The notes under the pieces were generated by a model. It did no database searches. It was not told the origin of the DNA and worked only from the letters and a program-made list of their open reading frames with translations. Source: a virus. Taken from it: DNA of 64,000 nucleotides. The position numbers were made by a program, and so were the translations under genes. The number at the start of each line of letters is the position of its first letter. Position 1 is the first letter of the stretch. Positions 53,368 to 61,035 of the stretch are shown here, in pieces. The stretch covers positions 1 to 64,000 of the IMG/VR virus record IMGVR_UViG_3300032268_001411; one strand, written 5' to 3'.

Positions 53368-53718
53368 GTGGGTGAAATTGGCAATCGATTCGCGAGGTGG
53401 AGTTAGTTCTGCAAACATCGGTGGATATTATCCGATTAACAAATAGATATCAAAACGCTTTAAACGGCAACACAAACGAAGTAGGAAGCAAAGAAGATTT
53501 AGTATTTGCCCTACGCAACAACATCCTTACGGTCAACGAGGTAGCTGCTTAAGCTGAACAGTTCCAAACAGTCCAGACACTGAAAAGTCTCGTTGAAAGT
53601 CAGAATAAAACGTTAAACTTAACTGAATATTTTGTCCATTTAGAAAAATTGACTAAGTTTGTAAATGAAGAATTAAAAACAATCGAAGAAGACCAGGGTT
53701 CAAATCCCTGCACCTACA
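53368..53718 (+). ncRNA. ssrA: Phage-encoded transfer-messenger RNA (tmRNA) with an expanded tag
   Basis: The ends form a 7-bp acceptor stem (GTGGGTG 53368-53374 with CACCTAC 53711-53717) with a G3-U70 wobble, the alanine identity element. A T-arm with the 5-bp stem CAGGG/CCCTG and loop TTCAAAT precedes the 3' strand. CCA is not encoded. The 5' part (ATTGGCAATCGATTCG) resembles the tmRNA D-region; TTAGTTCT (53403-53410) can pair with AGAATTAA (53669-53676) as helix P2, and a hairpin lies at 53417-53436. TATCAAAACG precedes the tag as in Bacteroidetes tmRNAs. The tag frame starts at GGC 53466 with GNTNEV and ends VNEVAA before TAA 53550: 28 residues instead of about 9. It rescues stalled ribosomes and tags their products. 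Confidence 0.8.
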
Positions 53719-53723
53719 CAATC

Positions 53724-53753
53724 AAAAGTCTCAAATAAATTTGAGACTTTTTC
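53724..53753 (+). terminator. Terminator after tmRNA
   Basis: Stem AAAAGTCTCAAA / TTTGAGACTTTT with loop TAAA and a T-run. Confidence 0.9.
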
Positions 53754-53774
53754 CTCTTAAAAAGTTAAACAATA

Positions 53775-54734
53775 ATGAAATATATTATTAAATGGGAAAA
53801 CTTCAATGAGTCCAAGGGTATATCAGATTCTTGTGAAAAAATATTAAATACAATATGGAGTGACATAGAAATCAATATTAATAATTCGAATTCATTTTAT
53901 TCACATTTCAATATAGATGAGTCAGATTTTAAGTGCAAAAATATTAGCTTAAATTTTACAATAGTCGAGGGGAATGAAAATTTATGTAACGCACAAACTA
54001 TACTAAATGATTCAAAAATAGAAAACGGTTATTTAACTAATTTGGAAATAAAAGTCAGTATTCTTTATAAAGAAATTGATGATGAATTTTTGTATTATAT
54101 AAAATCAGTTTTATTTCATGAGCTATTACACATATTTCAACATTATAATATTTTACTTGGTAATAAATTTAGACCAGAATCGTTTTCTATTGGCAGTGTA
54201 ATACCACAACTAAGGAATATCGTAAAAACAAAATTTGGTGAGTATATCTTGGATATTTTATACTATTCCCTAACACACGAGTTATCCGCTCAAATTCATC
54301 AATACTATTTATACAGAATAAATAATAGAGAATATAAAAGAATTTTTGATATAAGAAAACTTCTTGATAGATTTAAGATTAGCAATATTTCTCCAGATGA
54401 AGAAAATGATGTAAAATTTATAAAAAAACATATCATTGGATCTATTAAACATTTTACTAAAAATTCAAATTATTTGAAAGATAGCAATAAATCAATTTGG
54501 AGTGAAGATGATTTAAATAAATTTTTATTGAAATTCAAAAACTTATTGGACTTTAAAGTAAAATGGATAGACAAGAAAATGAAACTTATTGATGATAAGA
54601 TTAATCAAAGTAGAATTATAAAATATGATGAGAACATTACATTACCACAAGATTGGAACTTTTATGATATTTACAATGTTTATGATTTTATAAAAGAAAA
54701 TCTCAACGACGCAAAAAATAAAGATTTTGTCTAA
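53775..54734 (+). CDS. HExxH zinc metalloprotease-like protein with capsid-targeting-like leader
   Basis: 319 residues. It starts with MKYIIKWENFNESK, a clear leader. Around residue 115 the helix SVLFHELLHIFQHYN carries HELLH, the zinc-metalloprotease motif; a further Glu (THELSAQIHQYYLY, near 175) could be the third ligand, as in gluzincins. The rest is helical and Lys-rich, without a signal peptide. A protease carried in the head and injected could act on host proteins early in infection. It follows the tmRNA terminator by 20 bases. Activity is predicted from motif only. Confidence 0.65.
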   Translation: MKYIIKWENFNESKGISDSCEKILNTIWSDIEININNSNSFYSHFNIDESDFKCKNISLNFTIVEGNENLCNAQTILNDSKIENGYLTNLEIKVSILYKEIDDEFLYYIKSVLFHELLHIFQHYNILLGNKFRPESFSIGSVIPQLRNIVKTKFGEYILDILYYSLTHELSAQIHQYYLYRINNREYKRIFDIRKLLDRFKISNISPDEENDVKFIKKHIIGSIKHFTKNSNYLKDSNKSIWSEDDLNKFLLKFKNLLDFKVKWIDKKMKLIDDKINQSRIIKYDENITLPQDWNFYDIYNVYDFIKENLNDAKNKDFV

Positions 54735-54757
54735 ATAATAAAATAAAAATAATAAAT

Positions 54758-54913
54758 ATGAAAGAATTACTTTTACACCCAGTTACATCTATTATCATCA
54801 AAACTTTGGCAGTTTTATGGATAGTCTACAATTTCACTTTTATGAGCGTGATTACCCTACTAATACTAATCTGTGCTTATGATGCAATTAGTGATTTCTA
54901 TAAAGAAAATTAG
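54758..54913 (+). CDS. Small membrane protein
   Basis: 51 residues: MKELLLHPVTSIIIKTLAVL, WIVYNFTFMSVITLLILICA, ending YDAISDFYKEN. Two hydrophobic segments (about residues 9-25 and 28-41). It is 23 bases after the metalloprotease gene and followed by a terminator. No family recognised. Too short for typical ORF cut-offs. Confidence 0.5.
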   Translation: MKELLLHPVTSIIIKTLAVLWIVYNFTFMSVITLLILICAYDAISDFYKEN

Positions 54914-54929
54914 TAGAATTATCCCAAAA

Positions 54930-54962
54930 TCAAAAGTTTCAAATTTATTTGAGACTTTTTTA
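54930..54962 (+). terminator. Terminator
   Basis: Stem AAAAGTTTCAAA / TTTGAGACTTTT (one G-U pair) with a T-run. It is very similar to the terminator after the tmRNA, so the two may be copies. Confidence 0.8.
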
Positions 54963-54970
54963 ATATATAG
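54960..54970 (+). promoter_or_regulatory. TTAATATATAG promoter-like element
   Basis: The element overlaps the end of the preceding terminator and lies 17 bases before ATG 54988. Confidence 0.4.
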
Positions 54971-54987
54971 AAATAAAAACGTCTTCA

Positions 54988-55656
54988 ATGAGAATATTAA
55001 AATATTTCGAGAATTTTTTGAATCAAAGTCACGAGGAAAAAGCTTATACAAAAATGTTTTCATTTCGTCAAGGTGAAGGTGGTTGTATAAATTGTAATAC
55101 AAATTCCATCAGTATAATACAAAAAGAAACAAATATATTATATGATTTCAAGAAGTATATAAATTTTGAGGGTAATATATTCAATTCAAAAGTTCGTAAT
55201 ATATCAACTATAAGCATAACTTCTCAAAAAACTAAAAATGATTTAGCTAAATTAGGAATAGTTTCAAACAAAACAAAAATAGTTAAATATCCGGATATAC
55301 CTGAAAATCTACAAAATCACTTTATGAGAGGAGTTTTTGATGGTGATGGATGTATTTCACTAAGATGTGATAAAAGAGATGGTAATCAAAGAGGACAAGT
55401 AAATATATGTTCTGGTAGTTATGATTTCATCAAAGAATATTACGACAAATTAGTCAAATTTTGTAGTCTTTCCGGAAAAAATAAAATCAGAAATCCAAAA
55501 GGAACTTACTATGTTGTAGATTGGGGAGGATTTTCAGATGTAGAGAATATCTATGAATTTTTTTATAAAGACGCTACAGTCTATTTGAGCAGAAAAAAAG
55601 AAACTTTTGAGAAAGTAATCTCTATAACAAAAGAAAAAATTAAATATAGAAAATAA
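54988..55656 (+). CDS. LAGLIDADG-type endonuclease with leader-like start
   Basis: 222 residues. The start MRILKYFENFLNQSHEEK resembles the capsid-targeting leader. From about residue 50 the sequence follows single-motif LAGLIDADG homing endonucleases: ETNILYDFKKYINFEGNI, DLAKLGIVSNKTKIVKYP, the motif helix HFMRGVFDGDGCIS, and a YDFIKEYYDKLVKF helix. The region between (GEGGCINCNTNS) is unexplained. It may be a homing gene that captured a leader, or an insertion into a former leader-bearing gene. It ends one base before the DNA methylase gene. Confidence 0.65.
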   Translation: MRILKYFENFLNQSHEEKAYTKMFSFRQGEGGCINCNTNSISIIQKETNILYDFKKYINFEGNIFNSKVRNISTISITSQKTKNDLAKLGIVSNKTKIVKYPDIPENLQNHFMRGVFDGDGCISLRCDKRDGNQRGQVNICSGSYDFIKEYYDKLVKFCSLSGKNKIRNPKGTYYVVDWGGFSDVENIYEFFYKDATVYLSRKKETFEKVISITKEKIKYRK

Positions 55657-55657
55657 T

Positions 55658-56608
55658 ATGTGTGCTGCGATGGTTTCTTATTTTGGAGGCAAGAGTTCCT
55701 CTGTATTCCTTGATTTTATTAATAAAAAGATTCCAAAGACAGGTATCAAAACCTACCTAGAGCCCTTTGCTGGAAGTTACGCTACGTACCTCGATGATGA
55801 TACTCTTAACTTCGAAAAAGTCATTTATAATGACAAAAACAGACATCAAGTTAATCTTTATAGATGTTGTGCTGAGCCAGAAAAATTCTTACCGGTTTTA
55901 GAAAAACTAAAACAAACACTCTTACACACAACTGAAACTGATCCACTTAAAAAATGGGATTTCTATAAAGCACTTTACAGAAAGTATGTAGATAATGATT
56001 TCTTAGATAATAATGATTTTGAGATTGGTGACTTTAAGAGAGCCGCTATCTATGCTTTCCTTATTACATCAAGCTTCTCTAGTGTGTTCCCCAAAAATGC
56101 AGGCTTCAGTGGTTATAAAAAAGATAAAGATAGACTCAAATTAGAAGTACTTATCGATAAATTGAAGAAGAATAAATATACACAGAAGCTACAATCTATC
56201 ACAGAGTTCAATAATATTGATTTTCAAGAATTAATTCTTAAATATGATAGTCCAGAAACCTACATTTACCTTGATCCCCCGTACTGTCGCTTCGATGAAG
56301 AAAAAGGAGATGATGATGCGAAAAGATTATCTTGGTATGGTGCAGCTGATGACTCTGTCTTTGGTATAGCTTCGCACAGAAGACTTTTAGAATTGATTAA
56401 AGGCATAGAAAGTAGATGGTCACTATCATACTATTACTTCCCTCTCTTAGAAGAATTATTACCAAAAGATAAATATTTCTGGTTTGAAAAAGAAGTTAAT
56501 AGAAGTTCTGCAAATGGTGGAAACAATCACGAATCAAAAGGTAAAGCAGCCAAAGGCACCGAACTCTTAATTCTTAACTATAATCTAGAAACAGGTGAAA
56601 AGGTATGA
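55658..56608 (+). CDS. DNA adenine N6-methyltransferase, Dam/D12 class
   Basis: 316 residues from ATG 55658 (MVSYFGGKSS from 55670 is an alternative). Motifs: SYFGGKSS (SAM-binding region), YLEPFAGSYATY (motif I), YIYLDPPYCRF (motif IV, DPPY) and a helical target-recognition region (FPKNAGFSGYKKDKDRL). D12-class enzymes methylate adenine in a short site such as GATC. In phage it protects DNA from restriction or marks DNA for processes like packaging. It overlaps the next gene by four bases. Confidence 0.88.
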   Translation: MCAAMVSYFGGKSSSVFLDFINKKIPKTGIKTYLEPFAGSYATYLDDDTLNFEKVIYNDKNRHQVNLYRCCAEPEKFLPVLEKLKQTLLHTTETDPLKKWDFYKALYRKYVDNDFLDNNDFEIGDFKRAAIYAFLITSSFSSVFPKNAGFSGYKKDKDRLKLEVLIDKLKKNKYTQKLQSITEFNNIDFQELILKYDSPETYIYLDPPYCRFDEEKGDDDAKRLSWYGAADDSVFGIASHRRLLELIKGIESRWSLSYYYFPLLEELLPKDKYFWFEKEVNRSSANGGNNHESKGKAAKGTELLILNYNLETGEKV

Positions 56609-57306
56609 AAGTAAAAGATTTGAAGGGTGAGATTAAGATAGACTCAGATTTTTCAAGAATACTTAAAAGAGATGATAGGATTAATCTCTATAAACCTATT
56701 GATTTTAGGTTAAGTTATACAAAGGAATACTTCTCACTTGTAGATGATAATTATATAGATAATAATCTAATTTCCGCTGTTAAAAATGAAATCGAACAAA
56801 AAATTGATGAATCTTTACTTCTTAAATATGAGAATTTTAGTGAAGAACATTTAGATGTCAGTGATTTAACTTATGAATATACTATTATTAGATTAAGAGA
56901 TTTTTTGAGTGAATGTAATACTGATTTTATGGTTGCTGATTATAAAATTGCCACTCATTTCTTTTCTTCTGATTTTTTTGTTCCATCAAAACCGACTACT
57001 GGTATTTCAAGATCTATTTTTCATTATGGTACACTTTACGATAAAATAGATTACTTTATTAATCATTCTATTGGTGATAATAATAACATAATCTTATGTG
57101 GTAAGAGAGGGAGTTTTTCTTATAATTTTTATTTGGAGTGGGTTCGTGTTGTTGAAGATGAATTGAATATTAATTTAGATGTTAGATATTATTTACAAAC
57201 TAATATAAATGAGAGTGACTTCTTTAGACTCCACTTCCATATTGATAAAGATACTATTCCGAAATCATTTACTAGAGATAAAACTATTGATAATCTACTA
57301 AATTAA
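56605..57306 (+). CDS. Hypothetical protein
   Basis: 233 residues, not recognised; translationally coupled to the methylase (ATGA overlap). Mixed composition with repeated Asp/Tyr. A central patch FFVPSKPTTGISRSIFHYGT and a C-terminal LDVRYYLQTNIN, RLHFHIDKDTIP look ordered. There is no signal or membrane segment. It may be an accessory to the methylase, but nothing proves it. Confidence 0.5.
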   Translation: MKVKDLKGEIKIDSDFSRILKRDDRINLYKPIDFRLSYTKEYFSLVDDNYIDNNLISAVKNEIEQKIDESLLLKYENFSEEHLDVSDLTYEYTIIRLRDFLSECNTDFMVADYKIATHFFSSDFFVPSKPTTGISRSIFHYGTLYDKIDYFINHSIGDNNNIILCGKRGSFSYNFYLEWVRVVEDELNINLDVRYYLQTNINESDFFRLHFHIDKDTIPKSFTRDKTIDNLLN

Positions 57307-57336
57307 AAAAGAGTTGAAAATTCAACTCTTTTTATT
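57304..57336 (+). terminator. Rho-independent terminator
   Basis: Stem AAAGAGTTGAA / TTCAACTCTTT with T-run, after the gene ending at 57306. Confidence 0.85.
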
Positions 57337-57377
57337 TTTTACATATCTCCCCAATTTGGAATTGGTGCCCAAGTATC

Positions 57378-57488
57378 TTATTCTTCATCTGTCCAATCAT
57401 CGTCATATTGTAATGGTGTCAATCCTAAAAAATCAGCGATATAATCACAATCTGCATCTTGTAGGTAATCGTGTTTTAACTTTTTCAT
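57378..57488 (-). CDS. Very small acidic protein, possibly truncated by a stop
   Basis: 36 residues from ATG 57488: MKKLKHDYLQDADCDYIADF, then LGLTPLQYDDDWTDEE and TAA. After the TAA, the same frame continues with protein-like sequence DTWAPIPNWGDM before another TAA at about 57342. This suggests either a recent nonsense change or read-through of a 49-residue protein. An AT-rich promoter-like stretch lies upstream at about 57525. Confidence 0.45.
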   Translation of the reverse strand: MKKLKHDYLQDADCDYIADFLGLTPLQYDDDWTDEE

Positions 57489-57559
57489 ATTCTATTTTTT
57501 TTTTTGTGATTTTCACTATAAAGATATATATTTATTTTTAAAAATCAAATTTATTTTTT

Positions 57560-59218
57560 TTAACCACATTCTGGACAACTAACCTCACCATGTCCATAAC
57601 AGTAATCACACTGTAAAGCACCATTCCCCTCACATTCACCACAATCTATACATCCTTCACCAGAACAATCCTCACATTTGAATGTACCTTCACCTGAACA
57701 ATCTTCACATTTGATAGTTCCTTCACTATCACATTCTCCACACTCTAATTTTCCTTTACCTTCACAACTGGAACACTCTTCCCCTTCTTCCCCTTCACCA
57801 CTTCCTTCACAATCAATACACTCTATATCTCCGTGACCAGAACAAGATTCACATTCTATCGTTCCGTCACCTGAACATTCACCACATTCAAAACTACCAT
57901 CGCCATCACAATTACTGCACTCTACTGTACCATTACCACCACAATAATCACACTCAACTTCACAGTTACCACCACATTCAGGACACTCAACTTCATTACC
58001 ACCACAATAATCACACTCACTACCTGCATATCCTCCACCAGTATCTGTAAGTTCCAAAGCATCACCATATTTTTTAGTAGAAAGAGTTCCATCATTAACA
58101 GAATAATATTTAAGTGTATCTACATATGGATAATAATCATAATGCTTTGCTTTTATCTCGACAACTATGGATCCGAAGTCAACTTCTTTACCCTCTGGAC
58201 TTATCATTTCAGAAGTTGACCAATGATCGTTATTGACTTTTCTATACCAGCCGTTTGCTTTTGCATATTGTCTAAAAAGTTCAAAGTCAGAATCTTCATG
58301 GACATAAGTTCTATCCATATAGATAATACCTTCTTTAGGTTCACTTAAAGTCCAAACTAACGCTCTACCTCTAATTTTTTTACCATCTTCTGTTTTTAAG
58401 ATTAATAGGCTACAAACATCTGGATTTTGAATATAAATCTGAAAGTATCTTTGACAATTATCATATCTCATACAAGAAGTAGAAAGTGTGCCTTTTGTCG
58501 TTCCTAATTGATAGTTATCCACGTGATACCAATATTTAATTTTATCACCTTTCACCAATTCAAAATGTCTAAAAACATCATTCTTTTGTTCAATCGCAGA
58601 TCTATATTTAGAAACAAAATCTTCAATCACTGTATCCGAAAAGTTTTGTTTAGCCGCACTCAATATAGCTCTAATTCCTCTACCAACACGAATTGGTTGA
58701 CGATTCATCAAGAAGGGTAAATTTGATATTTCTTCGTATCTAACCTTAGTTTCGTTGATTACAGTTGTACCACCGGGAAATTTAATTTTCAAGTAAATGG
58801 TACCACTGCTTGGTGATACAATTCTTTTTAGGACTTCCCCCTTTTCATCAATTTGTGGTTTATAAGCTTTCTCACCAACTGGTTCATACTCAAGAAGTTC
58901 AAATAGTTCAGAATTGGCTTCTGAGTGAGTTGGAATACCACCTCCACCCATATAATAGACAACTTTTTGAGCGTTTTCTGGCTTTAATATTTGTTGAGCC
59001 TTTTTATCGGTGATAAAAGAAATTTCTTCTTTGTTTTTTGTAATATCGATGTAATTATTAGTTAGGGTTAAATCATCACCTTTAGATTCGATATCGATTA
59101 AGGCTGTTGCTACTGGAGATTCAATTCCCCTAAGAATATTCTTGAAATCATCAGAATAAACTAAAACTGATTCTAAAAGTAGTGATTCAAGTAAAAAATC
59201 TTTGTATCTATTAATCAT
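57560..59218 (-). CDS. Leader-bearing protein with a long DnaJ-like CxxC zinc array
   Basis: 552 residues. It begins MINRYKDFLLESLLLES, a leader. Residues 20-380 form an unknown domain with a conserved-looking stretch (GTLSTSCMRYDNCQRYFQIY, then GRALVWTLSEP and YMDRTYVHEDSDF) that I recall in phage proteins. Residues 395-552 contain some fifteen CxxC pairs, mostly of the form CxxCxGxG (CDYCGGN, CSNCDGDG, CEDCSGEG, CDYCYGHG), the zinc-binding repeat of DnaJ. DnaJ has four; this array is far longer. The full-length paralogue begins at the right edge (63721). It may bind unfolded protein or form a redox or structural rod. It is upstream-coupled to the 59231 gene strand. Confidence 0.65.
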   Translation of the reverse strand: MINRYKDFLLESLLLESVLVYSDDFKNILRGIESPVATALIDIESKGDDLTLTNNYIDITKNKEEISFITDKKAQQILKPENAQKVVYYMGGGGIPTHSEANSELFELLEYEPVGEKAYKPQIDEKGEVLKRIVSPSSGTIYLKIKFPGGTTVINETKVRYEEISNLPFLMNRQPIRVGRGIRAILSAAKQNFSDTVIEDFVSKYRSAIEQKNDVFRHFELVKGDKIKYWYHVDNYQLGTTKGTLSTSCMRYDNCQRYFQIYIQNPDVCSLLILKTEDGKKIRGRALVWTLSEPKEGIIYMDRTYVHEDSDFELFRQYAKANGWYRKVNNDHWSTSEMISPEGKEVDFGSIVVEIKAKHYDYYPYVDTLKYYSVNDGTLSTKKYGDALELTDTGGGYAGSECDYCGGNEVECPECGGNCEVECDYCGGNGTVECSNCDGDGSFECGECSGDGTIECESCSGHGDIECIDCEGSGEGEEGEECSSCEGKGKLECGECDSEGTIKCEDCSGEGTFKCEDCSGEGCIDCGECEGNGALQCDYCYGHGEVSCPECG

Positions 59219-59230
59219 ATTTAATTTTTT

Positions 59231-60289
59231 TTAATTTGCTTCTGTATATAACCAATCATATACTTGTTGAACATTCTCAAGTGCTGCTGCCACGTGATCT
59301 TCTGCCCAATCGTGTCCATTATTCAATAATTTATCTACTTCTTCTTCATCCATATCAAGTATATCTTCACAGAATCTAACCATATTCTCCAGGTTAGCAA
59401 AAAACATATAGTTATTATGTTTTTTTGATTCCTTAACTTTTTCTTCATAATCAGATTTATTCGTTAAGAAGTTATAAACGTGAGAAAGTGATTCTTTAGC
59501 TGTAGAAATATGTGTTTCAGCCCAATTGTGCCCATTAGAAAGTAAATCATCTACTTCATCTAAATCACAATCTAAGATTGCCTCTGCATATCTGTGAATT
59601 GTTTCAATGTTTCCGAAAAACATATAAGAAGAAGATCCTTCGTGAGAATACTCTTCTTCATCATCACACCCACAGTCGTCATCATCACATCCACAATCGT
59701 CCTCATCTTCTTCATAATCACCACCATCTAACATATCCATAATTGTTTCCATTTCATCTTCCATCTCACCACATTCACAATCATCACAACAATGGCAATC
59801 GGACTCACCTGTGCAATCATCACAACAACCACATCCCTGATAATCATCCTTCTCCTGTGGAGATGAACTATCATTTAGATTACGATTGGTTTGAGGAACT
59901 TGTGGATCGTTTACCAAAAATGAAACGAATGATTCAAAATTTTTAAGCTTTGTTGGCTCTACAACATCAGTATTGTTTTTGAAGAAATGATTTGGATTAA
60001 TGGCATCATCTACTACTTTGAGTGGTACCCCTTTATCTTGGGGAAAATCTTGTTGAATTTGTTTTTTTCTACCCCTTGTTTCATCTTCTGTTGAAGAGTC
60101 GTATTTGTGAGATACTTTATTATATTTTGATTTAAATTTATGTGGTAAATCATAGTTTGGTTCATCGATATAAGAACGTTCAATTTCTCCTAATTCATCT
60201 TTTTCCGCCCTTTCTTTGTTTACAAAATCTTTGAAATGTTGAATTCGAGAATAGGGTGTTTGATAGTTATTTGTGTTATCTTTTCTCAC
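59231..60289 (-). CDS. Cys/Asp-rich protein with duplicated C-terminal domain
   Basis: 352 residues. A disordered N-terminal half (with IQHFKDFVNKE near residue 18, leader-like) is followed by a Cys-acidic cluster (GCGCCDDC, CHCCDDCECG, CGCDDDDCGCDD; residues about 155-225) that could bind metals. Two copies of a 55-residue helical domain follow: YMFFGNIETIHRYAEAILDC...GHNWAETHISTAKES and YMFFANLENMVRFCEDILDM...GHDWAEDHVAAALEN. This domain is familiar from other phage small proteins but has no known function to me. It precedes the CxxC-array gene by 12 bases; both are Cys-rich and probably co-expressed. Confidence 0.55.
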   Translation of the reverse strand: MRKDNTNNYQTPYSRIQHFKDFVNKERAEKDELGEIERSYIDEPNYDLPHKFKSKYNKVSHKYDSSTEDETRGRKKQIQQDFPQDKGVPLKVVDDAINPNHFFKNNTDVVEPTKLKNFESFVSFLVNDPQVPQTNRNLNDSSSPQEKDDYQGCGCCDDCTGESDCHCCDDCECGEMEDEMETIMDMLDGGDYEEDEDDCGCDDDDCGCDDEEEYSHEGSSSYMFFGNIETIHRYAEAILDCDLDEVDDLLSNGHNWAETHISTAKESLSHVYNFLTNKSDYEEKVKESKKHNNYMFFANLENMVRFCEDILDMDEEEVDKLLNNGHDWAEDHVAAALENVQQVYDWLYTEAN

Positions 60290-60329
60290 TTTTTTAAGTT
60301 AATTTTTTGATTATTTATATATTAAAATA

Positions 60330-61019
60330 TTATTTTAGCTTTTCGTCCAAAATTTTAGCAATGTTACTTCCTATCATAAAGTGGATATTTTGTAGTGTAT
60401 CGGATTCTATTGTTTGATAATCATCTAAAAATCTAAATTGAAATTTATAGGTATCAAAATCATCTTTTTCTTTGCCTTCCCTTTTAGATATTGAGAGGAA
60501 AATCCTATAATTATTATTGATATTGATTTCAAAATCAAATGTAATTTTATCACAAGGTACAGTTTTGAATTTGGGATTGTAAAGTACTTCAAATATAGAA
60601 TAGTCGGTAATTTTTGCCCTTTTCATATAATAGTTTAAGAACATTGCTGGTGCTTCGATAAAATCTGATAAGATTTGAATATCTTGTCCGAAGTCATTTG
60701 ATTCTATAATATCTCCTACTTTATTTTTTAGTTCTACCACATTCCTAAATTCAACTTTTCGATAAACACAATTAATATCATAAAGATAAATAAATGAATT
60801 ATCAATTAAATTTATTTTATCTAAATCAGTTTTGAATACAAATTTTGTATGTATGATTAAGGTATCAACAGTTGATAAATTATGTACAGATATGACTAAT
60901 TTATAGAACTCTTTATTGTCTGATAATTCATAAACTGATTCTACAGAAGATACTTTACCTTCTTCTTCTTCAAAGATTTCTTTGAAAGCGCTTTCTATTT
61001 CAGATATTTTTGTTTTCAT
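60330..61019 (-). CDS. Hypothetical protein
   Basis: 229 residues, not recognised; Glu-rich start (MKTKISEIESAFKEIFEEEE) and mostly beta/alpha alternation (KLVISVHNLSTVDTLIIHTK, NYRIFLSISKREGK). No leader, signal or membrane segment. It is 16 bases downstream of the repeat-protein gene on the same strand and 40 bases upstream of the Cys-rich gene. Confidence 0.5.
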   Translation of the reverse strand: MKTKISEIESAFKEIFEEEEGKVSSVESVYELSDNKEFYKLVISVHNLSTVDTLIIHTKFVFKTDLDKINLIDNSFIYLYDINCVYRKVEFRNVVELKNKVGDIIESNDFGQDIQILSDFIEAPAMFLNYYMKRAKITDYSIFEVLYNPKFKTVPCDKITFDFEININNNYRIFLSISKREGKEKDDFDTYKFQFRFLDDYQTIESDTLQNIHFMIGSNIAKILDEKLK

Positions 61020-61035
61020 TTTGTTTTCTTTTTTT

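Noticed and set aside
53368-53718. tRNA-Leu interrupted by a group I intron
   Set aside because: The 5' part has a Leu-like GTGAAATTGGCA stretch, but no anticodon arm or group I core was found, while the alanine G3-U70 pair, tag frame and length fit tmRNA.
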